DNA of 64,000 bases from contig NZ_CP016594.1 of the NCBI RefSeq assembly GCF_001698225.1, forward strand, positions 310,001 through 374,000, written 5' to 3'. Below are positions 38,780 to 47,623 of the stretch, one piece after another. Source of the DNA: Gordonia terrae. Its GTDB lineage: Bacteria; Actinomycetota; Actinomycetes; Mycobacteriales; Mycobacteriaceae. The notes below the pieces were generated by a model. The model was not told the DNA's origin. It searched no databases and saw nothing but the letters and a program-made list of their open reading frames with translations. Numbering within the stretch: the stretch's first letter is position 1; every line of letters starts with the position of its first letter. The translations under genes and the position numbers were made by a program.

Positions 38780-41700
38780 TCAGTAACCGCTCGAGCGCAT
38801 CGGGGCGGGGTCGTACAGCCCGGAGCGTCGAGCAGTACCGAGGTCGAGTTCCGCGGCCGGTGCCGGGATGATCTCGGTGAACTGTTGCAGTCCGCCCCAG
38901 TCGCGTCCCCAGTTGTTACGGAGGTAGGTGGGCAGGAGGGTCGGACGCAGCATCGCCTCGGTGATGCCGAGCGGGCCGCCCGCGGTTCCCGACATCCAGG
39001 TCTGGCTGTTCTTCCGGGTGGCCTCGGCGTCGGGCATGATCCGCCACTGCGGCACCTCGAGGACGCCGTTGCGCACCTTCATCGGCTGCTGGCACGGGAA
39101 GACCATGCCGGGCAGCCAGTCGATGAAGACCGGGTCGGTCTGACCGACCACGTCGTTGAGCGTGGCCAGGGTGCTGACCCGCGGCGGCGTGACCGCCACC
39201 CACTCCGACGGTGCGGCCGCGGTGTCGGCGACCTCGACCCGCACGACGGTCGCCCGCTGCGGCGCATCGGCGAGCGGGAACCGCAGGTTGCGCCAGGTCG
39301 GCGTCTCGCCGATGTCGATCGGGAACATCCGGCCCAGAGCAGTCACCCGACCGTCGGTCTCGACCCGGCCGAACTGCATCGTGACCTTCTGGCCGGCGTG
39401 GACCACCCCGATGCCGTCGACCGCCTCCACCGAGCCGGCGACCGCCATCGTCAGCAGCGGGGCGTCCTCGGAGCGTTCGGGCAGCTGGTACCAGTCCGAG
39501 GTCAGCGACCCGGTGCCCGACGGCGAGCCGTAGCTGCCCAGCACGGGCGTCACGGCGGGGTCGAGTCCGAACGGCAGACGCACCGTCGATCCGTTGACGC
39601 CGCGGGCGCCCTGGCCGCCCTCGGTGCCGCCCTGAGCGGATGAGCTGTCGGCGGATTCGTCGGAACCCGCACCGGTCTGGGCGCTGTTCTGCGCACCCGA
39701 GGTGGTCGACGACTCGGTGCTCTCGGTCGCGTCGACCGAGAGCCGCCCGGGTACGCCGTTGGGGGTGAATCCGGTGGCGTCCGAGCCGGCCAGCGCGGCG
39801 GCGACACTCGGCGCCGGCCGCCCGTCGACGGCCGCGGGCCGCAGCAGACCGGCGGTGGGATCGGCCTCCACGAGGACGTCGTTGGCCAGCCCGCACGAGT
39901 TACCGGTGAGGGCGCGTGCGTTGGACTTCATCCACGACCACGAATCACGCTGCTCGTAGGCGCCTTTCGCGAACGAGGCGACCATGAACAGCACCATCAT
40001 CCCGGCGATGACCGGCAGCGGGGAGAACTTCAGCTTCGAATACCACTTGTCGCCGCCCCGGGTTCGGGTCGTCTCGTCGACGAAGTCGTCGCGGAAGTGG
40101 AACCACAGACCCGCCAGTGCGGTGGCGACCGCGGCGACGAGGATGAACCAGGCGATGTTGATGCCGCCCACCGTGGGTGGGCGGTCCCACCACGGGACGC
40201 CGTAACTGCCCACGAACCACCAGCCGTTGGTGCCGGCGAAGGAGATCCCGGTGATCGCCAGCACCGCGGCCGCGAAGAAGCTGCGGTTGCGGCGAGATCG
40301 CAGCACCGCCGGCGCCATCATGGCGCCCGCCGCGGCGGCGAGGCCCGCGGCGATACCCGCGTACACACCGAAGTGGTGGGTCCACTTGGTCGGTGTGAAG
40401 GCGATGAAGAACATGGTGCCGAGGGTCACCGCGACCAGGCGCCAGATCGGCGCGCGCGCAACGCCGTTCGGGTGCTCCCGACGGAGGAGGCGGAGCAGTA
40501 CGACGAAGAGGCACAGGATCATCGCCAGCACGCCGAAGCGTCGTGCGAGCGTGCCGTCGGCGGTGGGCAGGATCAGGTAGTAGTAGCGGATCGGCTCCTG
40601 CCACCACTCGAGCGTCGGACCGACGTCGGAGGCGACCTTGTTGCCCGCGATCAACGGCGCGAGCGGTTGATCGGCGAAGATCTGGAACAGCACGGCGGTG
40701 CCGGCGGCCAGGATGGGGGCGAGCATCGGCAGCAGGCCGTCGCGGGAACGGCGCGACACCAGCGTTTTCACGATCGGCCGGATTCCGGCGAGCAGTGCGG
40801 CGACCGCCATCAGTCCGCCGGGAGCGAGGGCGAGCGTGAAGGCGGCGGTGACCACCGCGATGGCATAGGGGAGCAGTCGGCGGGTCGCGATCGCGCGCTC
40901 CACACAGCACCAGGTGAGCAGTGCGCCCACGGCCTCGGCCGGTTCCGGACGCAGACCGTTGTTGAACGGCAACCAGATCGCGAGGAAGACGAAGGCAGCC
41001 GACCACACGGCGGGCGTGCTGTGCCGGACCGCGCGGCCCAGACGCGGGATCACCTCTCGGCTGATCAGCCACCAGCCCAGCAGGCCGAGAAGAAACGCGG
41101 GCAGGCGCATGAACGGTGCCGCGACGCTCACGTCCGTCATGGCCGAGATCACCTGGAAGTGCCAGCCGAACGGATCCTGCGGCACACCGAAGTAGCGGAA
41201 GTAGTTGTCGGCGTATCCGGCGTCGCCGGTGATCCGGCCGACGATGAAGTTGTAACCGTCGTCGGAGGTGTTGGCGCCCGCGAACCACCAGAAGGCGAGG
41301 ATCGCGAACACCGCGACGTCCGGTGGTCGGATGGTGAACCATCCGGACGGGAGGAAGCGCTTGTGGCTGCGGCCATCTCGTCGATCCAGAATCCCGAGTG
41401 CGATCAGCGAGACGATCGTCAGGAGGATGCCGAGCACGATCGCGGTGAGCTTCAGCGGGGTGGGGGTGCTGACGTAGCGGGTGTCGATGGTGGCGCGCAG
41501 CGCCAACCCGTCGCGCGGCGCGTCGGCGGCCAGATCGCTGTAGATGCCGACGATCTGGGGACGCATCTCGTGGTCGGGCAGGGCGAAAGCATGCGAGGCA
41601 CCCGAGTCCGCGGCCGGTTCGGGGAGACCCTCGAATCGCCCGCTCACCCCTTCGCCGTCGGCCTGGAAGACGATGCGGCAGTTCGGGTTCGTCTGTGCGG

Positions 41701-42097
41701 CGGTGCGATCGGTGTTCAGCAGCGCGACGTTGCGGTCGGTGAGGGTCAGCGCGTCGGCCGTCGCCCGGACGAACAATCCGCGGGCGCCGGCGTCCTGGCC
41801 GCCCTCGGGGATGGTCGACAGCAGCACCCCGCCCTGCGCGGGCAACCGGGTGGCCAGCGAACACGGCACCGACATGTCCATGTCGATCGGGACGAAGGAC
41901 ACCAGCGGCGCGGCGACATCCGAGACGCCACCACCCTGCGGCCATTTCAGTTCCGCGGTCGACTGATTCACCGGGAGCAGCGGGGTGAGGACGGCCAGCA
42001 GGAACCCGAGCAGGCCGGTGACGGTCGCGACGATCTTCGGGTTGACCCTGATCTTCGGGTTGCCCGCCGCCAGGCGGGAAGTGCGGGACTCACTCAT
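38780..42097 (-). CDS. embB: Arabinosyltransferase, EmbB-like (first module)
   Basis: The 1105-residue GT-C arabinosyltransferase has the same layout as its paralogue at 29418-32864. The catalytic acidic pair is D279-D280 in NTSDDGYNF, followed by NYFRYFGVPQDPFGWHF and NNGLRPEPAEAVG. The soluble C-terminal half has VEADPTAGLLRP, and a Ser/Gly-rich loop precedes GVNGSTVRLPFG. Residues at the ethambutol positions 303-306 (M. tuberculosis EmbB numbering) read N-F-I-V. The short N-terminal tail lacks the acidic extension of the other copy. Its ATG overlaps the end of the EmbA-like gene by 8 bp. It should act with that EmbA partner to make terminal arabinan branches. Confidence 0.9.
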   Translation of the reverse strand: MSESRTSRLAAGNPKIRVNPKIVATVTGLLGFLLAVLTPLLPVNQSTAELKWPQGGGVSDVAAPLVSFVPIDMDMSVPCSLATRLPAQGGVLLSTIPEGGQDAGARGLFVRATADALTLTDRNVALLNTDRTAAQTNPNCRIVFQADGEGVSGRFEGLPEPAADSGASHAFALPDHEMRPQIVGIYSDLAADAPRDGLALRATIDTRYVSTPTPLKLTAIVLGILLTIVSLIALGILDRRDGRSHKRFLPSGWFTIRPPDVAVFAILAFWWFAGANTSDDGYNFIVGRITGDAGYADNYFRYFGVPQDPFGWHFQVISAMTDVSVAAPFMRLPAFLLGLLGWWLISREVIPRLGRAVRHSTPAVWSAAFVFLAIWLPFNNGLRPEPAEAVGALLTWCCVERAIATRRLLPYAIAVVTAAFTLALAPGGLMAVAALLAGIRPIVKTLVSRRSRDGLLPMLAPILAAGTAVLFQIFADQPLAPLIAGNKVASDVGPTLEWWQEPIRYYYLILPTADGTLARRFGVLAMILCLFVVLLRLLRREHPNGVARAPIWRLVAVTLGTMFFIAFTPTKWTHHFGVYAGIAAGLAAAAGAMMAPAVLRSRRNRSFFAAAVLAITGISFAGTNGWWFVGSYGVPWWDRPPTVGGINIAWFILVAAVATALAGLWFHFRDDFVDETTRTRGGDKWYSKLKFSPLPVIAGMMVLFMVASFAKGAYEQRDSWSWMKSNARALTGNSCGLANDVLVEADPTAGLLRPAAVDGRPAPSVAAALAGSDATGFTPNGVPGRLSVDATESTESSTTSGAQNSAQTGAGSDESADSSSAQGGTEGGQGARGVNGSTVRLPFGLDPAVTPVLGSYGSPSGTGSLTSDWYQLPERSEDAPLLTMAVAGSVEAVDGIGVVHAGQKVTMQFGRVETDGRVTALGRMFPIDIGETPTWRNLRFPLADAPQRATVVRVEVADTAAAPSEWVAVTPPRVSTLATLNDVVGQTDPVFIDWLPGMVFPCQQPMKVRNGVLEVPQWRIMPDAEATRKNSQTWMSGTAGGPLGITEAMLRPTLLPTYLRNNWGRDWGGLQQFTEIIPAPAAELDLGTARRSGLYDPAPMRSSGY

Positions 42098-45000
42098 CGG
42101 ATTGGGGCTCCACCCTGATCGAGCCGGTGCGCGACCAGCCCCATTGCGTCGTCGATGCCGTGTCGATCCGCGCGTCGGGCGCGTCGGACACGAGCGGTGT
42201 CAGCTTCTCCAGTGCGCCCCAGTCGCGCACCCAGTCGTCCTGCAGGTACGTCGAGACCGCCGACGCCGAGGTGGTGGCCTCGGAGATGCCCAGCAGCCCG
42301 CCGTCCACGCCGGCCTGCCAGGTCTTGGACTGGGAGTTGGTCAGCGGGTAGTCGCCGAGGATGCGCCACTGCGGCACCTGCGCGACGCCGTGGGAGACGC
42401 CCATCGGCCGCTGGCACGGGAAGTGCGAGGCCACCCCGAAGTCGATGAGCGTGGGCGCCGCCGATCCGACGACCTCCTGCAGCGTCTGTAACCGCGGGGC
42501 GCGCGGCGGTGTGATCCCGATGAACTGCTTCTCGCCGAGATTGTTGTCCTGCAGGGACAATCGCATCACGGTCGCGCGCGGCGGGGCCGCCGACATCGGC
42601 ACCCGCATGTTGCGCCACGGCATGTTGAGGATCACGGGCCCGGGGTCGATCGGCAGGATGTCGGGGCCGACCTGCTCGAAGGTCCCGTCGACGCCCGGAC
42701 GCCCGAACTGCACCACCATCTTCTGTCCGAAGTTCCGTACGCCGAAGGTGTCGATGGTCGAGACGGCGCCCGCGGTGCTGAACACCAGCAGCGGCGACGC
42801 GGAGCGGTCGGCGGGCAGGTCGTACCAGCCGGTCGTGAGCCGCGCCTCGCCCGGATATCCGTAGCTGCCCAGGACCGGCGTGGTGGCGGGGTCGAGTCCA
42901 TAGGGCAGTTTGGCGGTGGAACCGTTCACGGTCTCCGGTCCGCGCCCGCCGGTGGTCCCGGCACCCAGCCCCCCGGTGATGGCGAACGGGCGGGCCATAC
43001 TCGCCGACACGTTCATCTGTCCGGGCCGCTGGCTCCCCGGCTCGGGCTGGAGGTCGTCGGGAATCCCGTTGGGGGAGAATCCCACCGGGTTCTCGCCGCG
43101 CAGCGCCTGGGTCGTGGTCGCGCCGCCCGCCGGGGTCAGCATGCCGGCGTTGGGATCGAGTTCGACGAGAACATCGTCCGCGAGGCCACAGCTGTTGCCG
43201 CGCAGGGTGTCCAGATTCTCGGCCAGGGCCGTCGACGCCGGGTATCGGGTCACCGCGGCCTTGGCGAACAACAGCAACTCGACGATCACGAGGAGCCCGG
43301 CGATCACCGCCAGCGGAGAGGAGGCGAGAAAGAGTCGTCGACGATCGGCCCGTGTCTCGCCGGGCCCGGTGTCGGCGTGGGCGAGACCGCGATTGGTGAC
43401 GTAGTCCAGGCGCAGGTGCTGCCACACCGCGACCACGGCGGCGATCACGGCGAGGATCAGGAACAGGGTCGACGCCTGGTAACCGGCGATGACCGGCGCC
43501 CGGTCGAACCAGGAGATGCCGTATTCGTAGAGGAACGGCCACGAGTTGTATCCCGCCATCGCCGCCGCCATCGCGAACAGCAGCCCCGAGACGAACACGG
43601 TCAGGTTTCGGGCCGACCGGGCCGCCGACTGGGCCACGGCCACGGTGGCCACCGCCGCGATCGCCGACGCCAACCCGGCGAGCACGCCGAACTGGATGGT
43701 CCATTTGGTGGGCGTGAACGCGAACAGCAGCAGGGTGACACCCACGGCGCCGATCAGGCGCCATGCCGGCCCCGGGTCGACGCCGCGAATCCTCGTGCGG
43801 CGCAGCATGACCGCGACCGTCACGAACAGGCCGGCGAGCAGGAGCAGCAACGGCACCCGACGGGTGAGAGCGCCGTCGTCGGTCACGACGGAGATGAAGT
43901 AGTACCTCAGGAACTCCTGGTGCCAGGAGATGACCGGTCCGACCGTGTAACGCAGCTTGATCGCCTCGAGGACGGTCGCCAGGGTCTGATCGCGGAACAC
44001 CACGATGAGGACGAGCATTCCGGCCGCGGCGATCGGCGCGAGGAGGGTCAGCGTCGACGTCCAGACGGAGCCGTCGAGTCGTCTACGCCGGTCGATGAGG
44101 ATGTGCAGCAGCGAGCGGGCCGCCACCAGCAGGATGGCCACGCCGACGAGGCCGTGCGGGGCGAGTGCGAGGGTGAACCCCGCGACCAGCGCGGCGAGGG
44201 CCGCCGGCAGGAGTCGTCGTGTCGCGATCGCGTGTTCGGCGGCCCACCAGGTGAGCAGCGAACCGAGGACGATGATCCCCTCGCTGCGCAGCCCGCTGCA
44301 GAACGGCAGCCAGAACGCGGTGAACGTCAGGGCGGCGGCCCAGATCGCCCAGGAACTCCGCCGTACGGCCGGACCGAGACGGGGTAGCAGCACACGGCTG
44401 AGGACGAACCACGACACGAGTCCGGCGACGAGTTGCGGGATGTGCATCCACAGCACCGACGGCGAGACCGACGACCACGCCGCGAGGAAGCTGTAGTACC
44501 AGTCGAACGGTGCTTCCGGGATGCCGTAGAAGCGGTAGTAGTTGGCGAGGTAGCCGAAGCCGTCCGCGGTACGGCCCATGTTGAGGATGTAACCGTCGTC
44601 GGGCGAACCGGCCCCGAGGACGCTCCAGACCAGCAGGATCGCGGTGACGATCAGGTCGGTGGCCCGGGGTTTCAGCGAATGCCACCAGGAGCGGGTTCGC
44701 GCGCCGATCCGCCGGTGGTATCCGCCGATGCGATCGAGCAGCCCCAGCGCGACGACGGCGACGAGAACGGACAGGGCGGCGAGCGCCATCACCACGATCT
44801 TGAGGACCGACGGCGACGATTCGTAGCGGTTGTCGATGGTCACCTGCACGCGGAGGCCGTCGGCGGCGCGAGCCTGCTCCGGGCTCAGGTTGCTGAAGAT
44901 GCCGTCGACCTGGGGGCGGCGGTCCGGTGGCAGCGTCGTCGACTCGCCGAGCCCGACGAACTCCGCGCCGGGGCCGGTGGGCGCGGAGAAGATGCGCAGT

Positions 45001-45464
45001 TCCCGGCATCGGTCCAGGTCGGCACGCGCGGCGGTGGCGGCAAGGCTGTTCCGGAAGGTCACGGTGATCGCGGCGTCGGTGGCGGTGACCCACAACGACG
45101 ACGACTTCGACTTCGGCGCGTTGGTCGGCATGGTCGCCAGGACCACCCCGTCCTCGGCCGATGCCAGCGTCGCGCATGGGATGCGGGCGTCGAGGGTCTG
45201 CGGGGTCTGCGCGATGAGCGGGGCCATGACCGATGAGGTGTCGGCGCTCAGGTCCTGTCCGGCGGGCCAGTCGAAACCGGCGTCGACGGCCTTGACTGGC
45301 AGCAGTGGGGTGAGGGCGCACAGCACGATGCCCGCGACTCCGGCCACGATCGCCACCCACCGGGCGGTGCCTGCGGAGATGCTGGTCCCCGGCCCCGACG
45401 TGGCCGGCCCCGGCGACGACGGTTCTGCGGAATCCTCTGGCGAGGTCGGGGCTGTCACAGGCAC
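42090..45464 (-). CDS. embA: Arabinosyltransferase, EmbA-like (first module)
   Basis: The 1124-residue EmbA-type GT-C protein contains GSPDDGYILNMGR, NYYRFYGIPEAPFDWYY, VLIVVFRDQTLATV, LVELDPNAGMLTP and the closing TTQWGWSRTGSIRVEP. It shares with the EmbA-like gene at 32857-36261 long blocks that EmbB and EmbC lack, so the two are paralogues. GTG 45464 has a GAGG 4 nt upstream; the same region holds a TACGAT element 8 nt before the GTG, leaving open whether the transcript is leaderless. The 3' end overlaps embB by 8 bp. Upstream, 46-bp repeats and a divergent DUF222/HNH gene separate it from embC. Confidence 0.9.
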   Translation of the reverse strand: MPVTAPTSPEDSAEPSSPGPATSGPGTSISAGTARWVAIVAGVAGIVLCALTPLLPVKAVDAGFDWPAGQDLSADTSSVMAPLIAQTPQTLDARIPCATLASAEDGVVLATMPTNAPKSKSSSLWVTATDAAITVTFRNSLAATAARADLDRCRELRIFSAPTGPGAEFVGLGESTTLPPDRRPQVDGIFSNLSPEQARAADGLRVQVTIDNRYESSPSVLKIVVMALAALSVLVAVVALGLLDRIGGYHRRIGARTRSWWHSLKPRATDLIVTAILLVWSVLGAGSPDDGYILNMGRTADGFGYLANYYRFYGIPEAPFDWYYSFLAAWSSVSPSVLWMHIPQLVAGLVSWFVLSRVLLPRLGPAVRRSSWAIWAAALTFTAFWLPFCSGLRSEGIIVLGSLLTWWAAEHAIATRRLLPAALAALVAGFTLALAPHGLVGVAILLVAARSLLHILIDRRRRLDGSVWTSTLTLLAPIAAAGMLVLIVVFRDQTLATVLEAIKLRYTVGPVISWHQEFLRYYFISVVTDDGALTRRVPLLLLLAGLFVTVAVMLRRTRIRGVDPGPAWRLIGAVGVTLLLFAFTPTKWTIQFGVLAGLASAIAAVATVAVAQSAARSARNLTVFVSGLLFAMAAAMAGYNSWPFLYEYGISWFDRAPVIAGYQASTLFLILAVIAAVVAVWQHLRLDYVTNRGLAHADTGPGETRADRRRLFLASSPLAVIAGLLVIVELLLFAKAAVTRYPASTALAENLDTLRGNSCGLADDVLVELDPNAGMLTPAGGATTTQALRGENPVGFSPNGIPDDLQPEPGSQRPGQMNVSASMARPFAITGGLGAGTTGGRGPETVNGSTAKLPYGLDPATTPVLGSYGYPGEARLTTGWYDLPADRSASPLLVFSTAGAVSTIDTFGVRNFGQKMVVQFGRPGVDGTFEQVGPDILPIDPGPVILNMPWRNMRVPMSAAPPRATVMRLSLQDNNLGEKQFIGITPPRAPRLQTLQEVVGSAAPTLIDFGVASHFPCQRPMGVSHGVAQVPQWRILGDYPLTNSQSKTWQAGVDGGLLGISEATTSASAVSTYLQDDWVRDWGALEKLTPLVSDAPDARIDTASTTQWGWSRTGSIRVEPQSDE

Positions 45465-45472
45465 GGTGCCTC

Positions 45473-45478
45473 ATCGTA
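45473..45478 (-). promoter_or_regulatory. -10 element of a possible leaderless embA transcript
   Basis: TACGAT on the minus strand lies exactly 8 nt before the GTG of the EmbA-like gene, the same spacing seen at glf, embC and dprE1. Confidence 0.4.
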
Positions 45479-45553
45479 AGCGACGTGCCTCAGGCCACCT
45501 AGGGCCCACCCCGCAGCCCTGATCGACGAGGTGCGTGAACGTCGGTACCACTG

Positions 45554-45692
45554 CTTCCTGAGGAGCGTCCGGAGCTTGCGTAGGGCGCGTCACCCCCCGC
45601 TCCCTGAGAAGCGTCCGGAGCTTGCGTAGGGCGCGTCACCCCCCGCTCCCTGAGGAGCGTTCGGAGCTTGCGGAGGGAGCGTCACGAAGGGT
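45554..45692. repeat. Three tandem 46-bp repeats upstream of embA
   Basis: Units begin at 45554, 45600 and 45646, with the core CCTGAGGAGCGTCCGGAGCT and CGTCACCCCCCG; the last unit ends in CGTCACGAAGGG like the copies at 6345 and 15005. The remaining sequence of the 45465-45881 gap holds the embA upstream region and the SOS-like box described below. Confidence 0.85.
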
Positions 45693-45835
45693 CCCGCCCG
45701 CGCGACAGCTCAGATCTTGCCCGCGGGGCGGAGCCTACCAGCAACCACCGACAATCTTCAGTGGCGACTAAGCGGAGGAAACATTCTGGCGGACAACACA
45801 TTTCGCTCTGCCGACTGCCCGCCTTTCGTGTACAG

Positions 45836-45851
45836 TCGAACGTACATTCGC
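45836..45851. promoter_or_regulatory. SOS/LexA-like box
   Basis: TCGAAC-GTAC-ATTCGC matches the mycobacterial LexA box TCGAAC-N4-GTTCGA perfectly in the left half and at 4 of 6 positions in the right half. It overlaps a -10-like TACATT (45843-45848), 31 nt before the DUF222/HNH start. LexA boxes are known upstream of several 13E12-family genes in M. tuberculosis. Confidence 0.5.
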
Positions 45852-45881
45852 AGCATCTGTTCTCGGGGGGAGGTGGCCGTC

Positions 45882-47540
45882 ATGGCCGACACCACGCACG
45901 GCGACGATTCGGTGGCGCCGCAACCGCGTGCCGTCGAGCTGGTGGCCGAGTTGCATGCGATCCTCGACGAACTGCAGACCGTGGACCTGTCACCGTGCAC
46001 CGATACCGAGTTGGCTGACGTGGCAGCCGAGACCGAACGCGCCATCGCACGACTGACCGTTGCCGGTGACCGGCAGATCGATCAGGCCGAGGCCCGCGAC
46101 CTCCCCCGCAAGTCCGGCTGCCGAACCCTCATGCAGTTCATGACCCACCGGCTGCGGGTCTCCAACCCGGTGCGTCGTCGTAAGCAGATGGATGCCACCG
46201 CCACCCGCACCAGCCTCGGCGGCGAAGTGCTTACGCCCGAACACCCCTGCCTCGCTGAGGCGTTCGCTGCGGGAGCGGTTGGCTCTGCACACGTGCAGGC
46301 CGCCCTCGATGTCCTCGACCAGATCCCCCACGCTGTCGAGCATGATGTGAAAGTCGCTGCCGAGCGGCAGATGGCCGAGATCGCCGAAGCCCACACCCCC
46401 GCCGACATCACCCAACTCGGCGAACGTCTCCTCGCCCACCTCGACCCCGACGGCACCCTGTCCGACGACACCGACCAGAAACGACGCCGCGGCGTATGGA
46501 TCGGTCGGCAGCGCGCCGATGGCACCGCGAAGATCTCGGGCACGCTGACTCCCGCACTCGCCGCCCGACTGACGATGATGTTCGCGGTCTGGGGTAAACC
46601 CGGACTCAACAACCCCGACGACCCGAACTCGCCCAGCGGGCCGGCCGGCACCGCCGATTCCGACGCCCTGGCCCTCGCAGCCGACCGCGACCAACGCACC
46701 CCCGCGCAGACCAATCACGACGCACTGGACGCCGCACTGGCCGCCGGTTTCGCCGACGGCACACTCGGCACGTCGCATCGCGGGCTGCCCGTGCAACTGA
46801 TCATCAAAGCCGACCTGAACGACCTGATCCGCGAAGCCGGACTCGCCACCACCGCCACCGGCACCCTGCTCCCCATCCCCGACCTGCTCGCGATGGGCGC
46901 CGACGTGCAGCCGTGGTTGGCGATCTTCAAAGATTCGACCGCCGTGCCGCTGTACTTCGGTAGGGGGAAACGTTTGGCCACCCGCGAACAACGCCTCGTG
47001 TCCTTCGCCCGCCCCGACGGTGAAGTGTGCTCGGCACCCGGGTGCGACCAACCCGCCACCCAGGTCGAACTCCACCACGCCCACAAGGACTGGGCCAAAG
47101 GTGGTTTGACCGACATCGACGACCTCGCACCGGCCTGCCCCCGCCACAACCGCATGGTCGGCGACCAGCCCGGGCAGTACACCACCCGCATCGAACGGTC
47201 CGGACCCGACGAAGGCCGCTGCCTCTGGCGGCTCAACTCCGAACCCGGCGCGCCACCCAACCCCGAACGCCTCAATCGCCGGCCCGACATACCCCGGCGA
47301 TTCGCCGAACATCTGAACACCGTGCGCGACGAGATCCACGGACCACCAACCCGGTCCGGCGACCAGTCGCGCCCCGACCTGTCGCGCCCCGACGCCGTCG
47401 GTCATGGCGACAGCGGTCGGCGTCTCGAACTCGCCTACCGCGAACTCGTCCAGCCGCGAACACTGCCGGAGCATCCCACCACTCGACCACTGACCCCGGT
47501 CGAAGCAGCCCTCGCACGCATCCTCGCCGACCATCCGTGA
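45882..47540 (+). CDS. DUF222 and HNH endonuclease-type protein (13E12 repeat family)
   Basis: The 552-residue protein has an N-terminal DUF222 region (about residues 20-350) and a C-terminal HNH nuclease module: CSAPGCDQPATQVELHH with a CxxxxC pair, then GLTDIDDLAPACPRHNRMV. This is the 13E12 family, multicopy in actinobacteria and thought to be mobile or selfish, with DNA cleavage predicted but rarely shown. ATG 45882 has GGGGAGG 8 nt upstream. The gene is on the strand opposite the emb genes and stands between embC and embA, which are adjacent in mycobacteria. Its promoter region is AT-richer than its surroundings and carries the SOS-like box. It converges with embC with 83 bp between stops. 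Confidence 0.85.
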   Translation: MADTTHGDDSVAPQPRAVELVAELHAILDELQTVDLSPCTDTELADVAAETERAIARLTVAGDRQIDQAEARDLPRKSGCRTLMQFMTHRLRVSNPVRRRKQMDATATRTSLGGEVLTPEHPCLAEAFAAGAVGSAHVQAALDVLDQIPHAVEHDVKVAAERQMAEIAEAHTPADITQLGERLLAHLDPDGTLSDDTDQKRRRGVWIGRQRADGTAKISGTLTPALAARLTMMFAVWGKPGLNNPDDPNSPSGPAGTADSDALALAADRDQRTPAQTNHDALDAALAAGFADGTLGTSHRGLPVQLIIKADLNDLIREAGLATTATGTLLPIPDLLAMGADVQPWLAIFKDSTAVPLYFGRGKRLATREQRLVSFARPDGEVCSAPGCDQPATQVELHHAHKDWAKGGLTDIDDLAPACPRHNRMVGDQPGQYTTRIERSGPDEGRCLWRLNSEPGAPPNPERLNRRPDIPRRFAEHLNTVRDEIHGPPTRSGDQSRPDLSRPDAVGHGDSGRRLELAYRELVQPRTLPEHPTTRPLTPVEAALARILADHP

Positions 47541-47623
47541 CTGCGGAGCAGCTCGCCGGGCTGACTGCCACCACGGCGACCGGGCCGTCAGCGCCGCCGA
47601 ATCGCTAGCATGCCGCCTGACTG

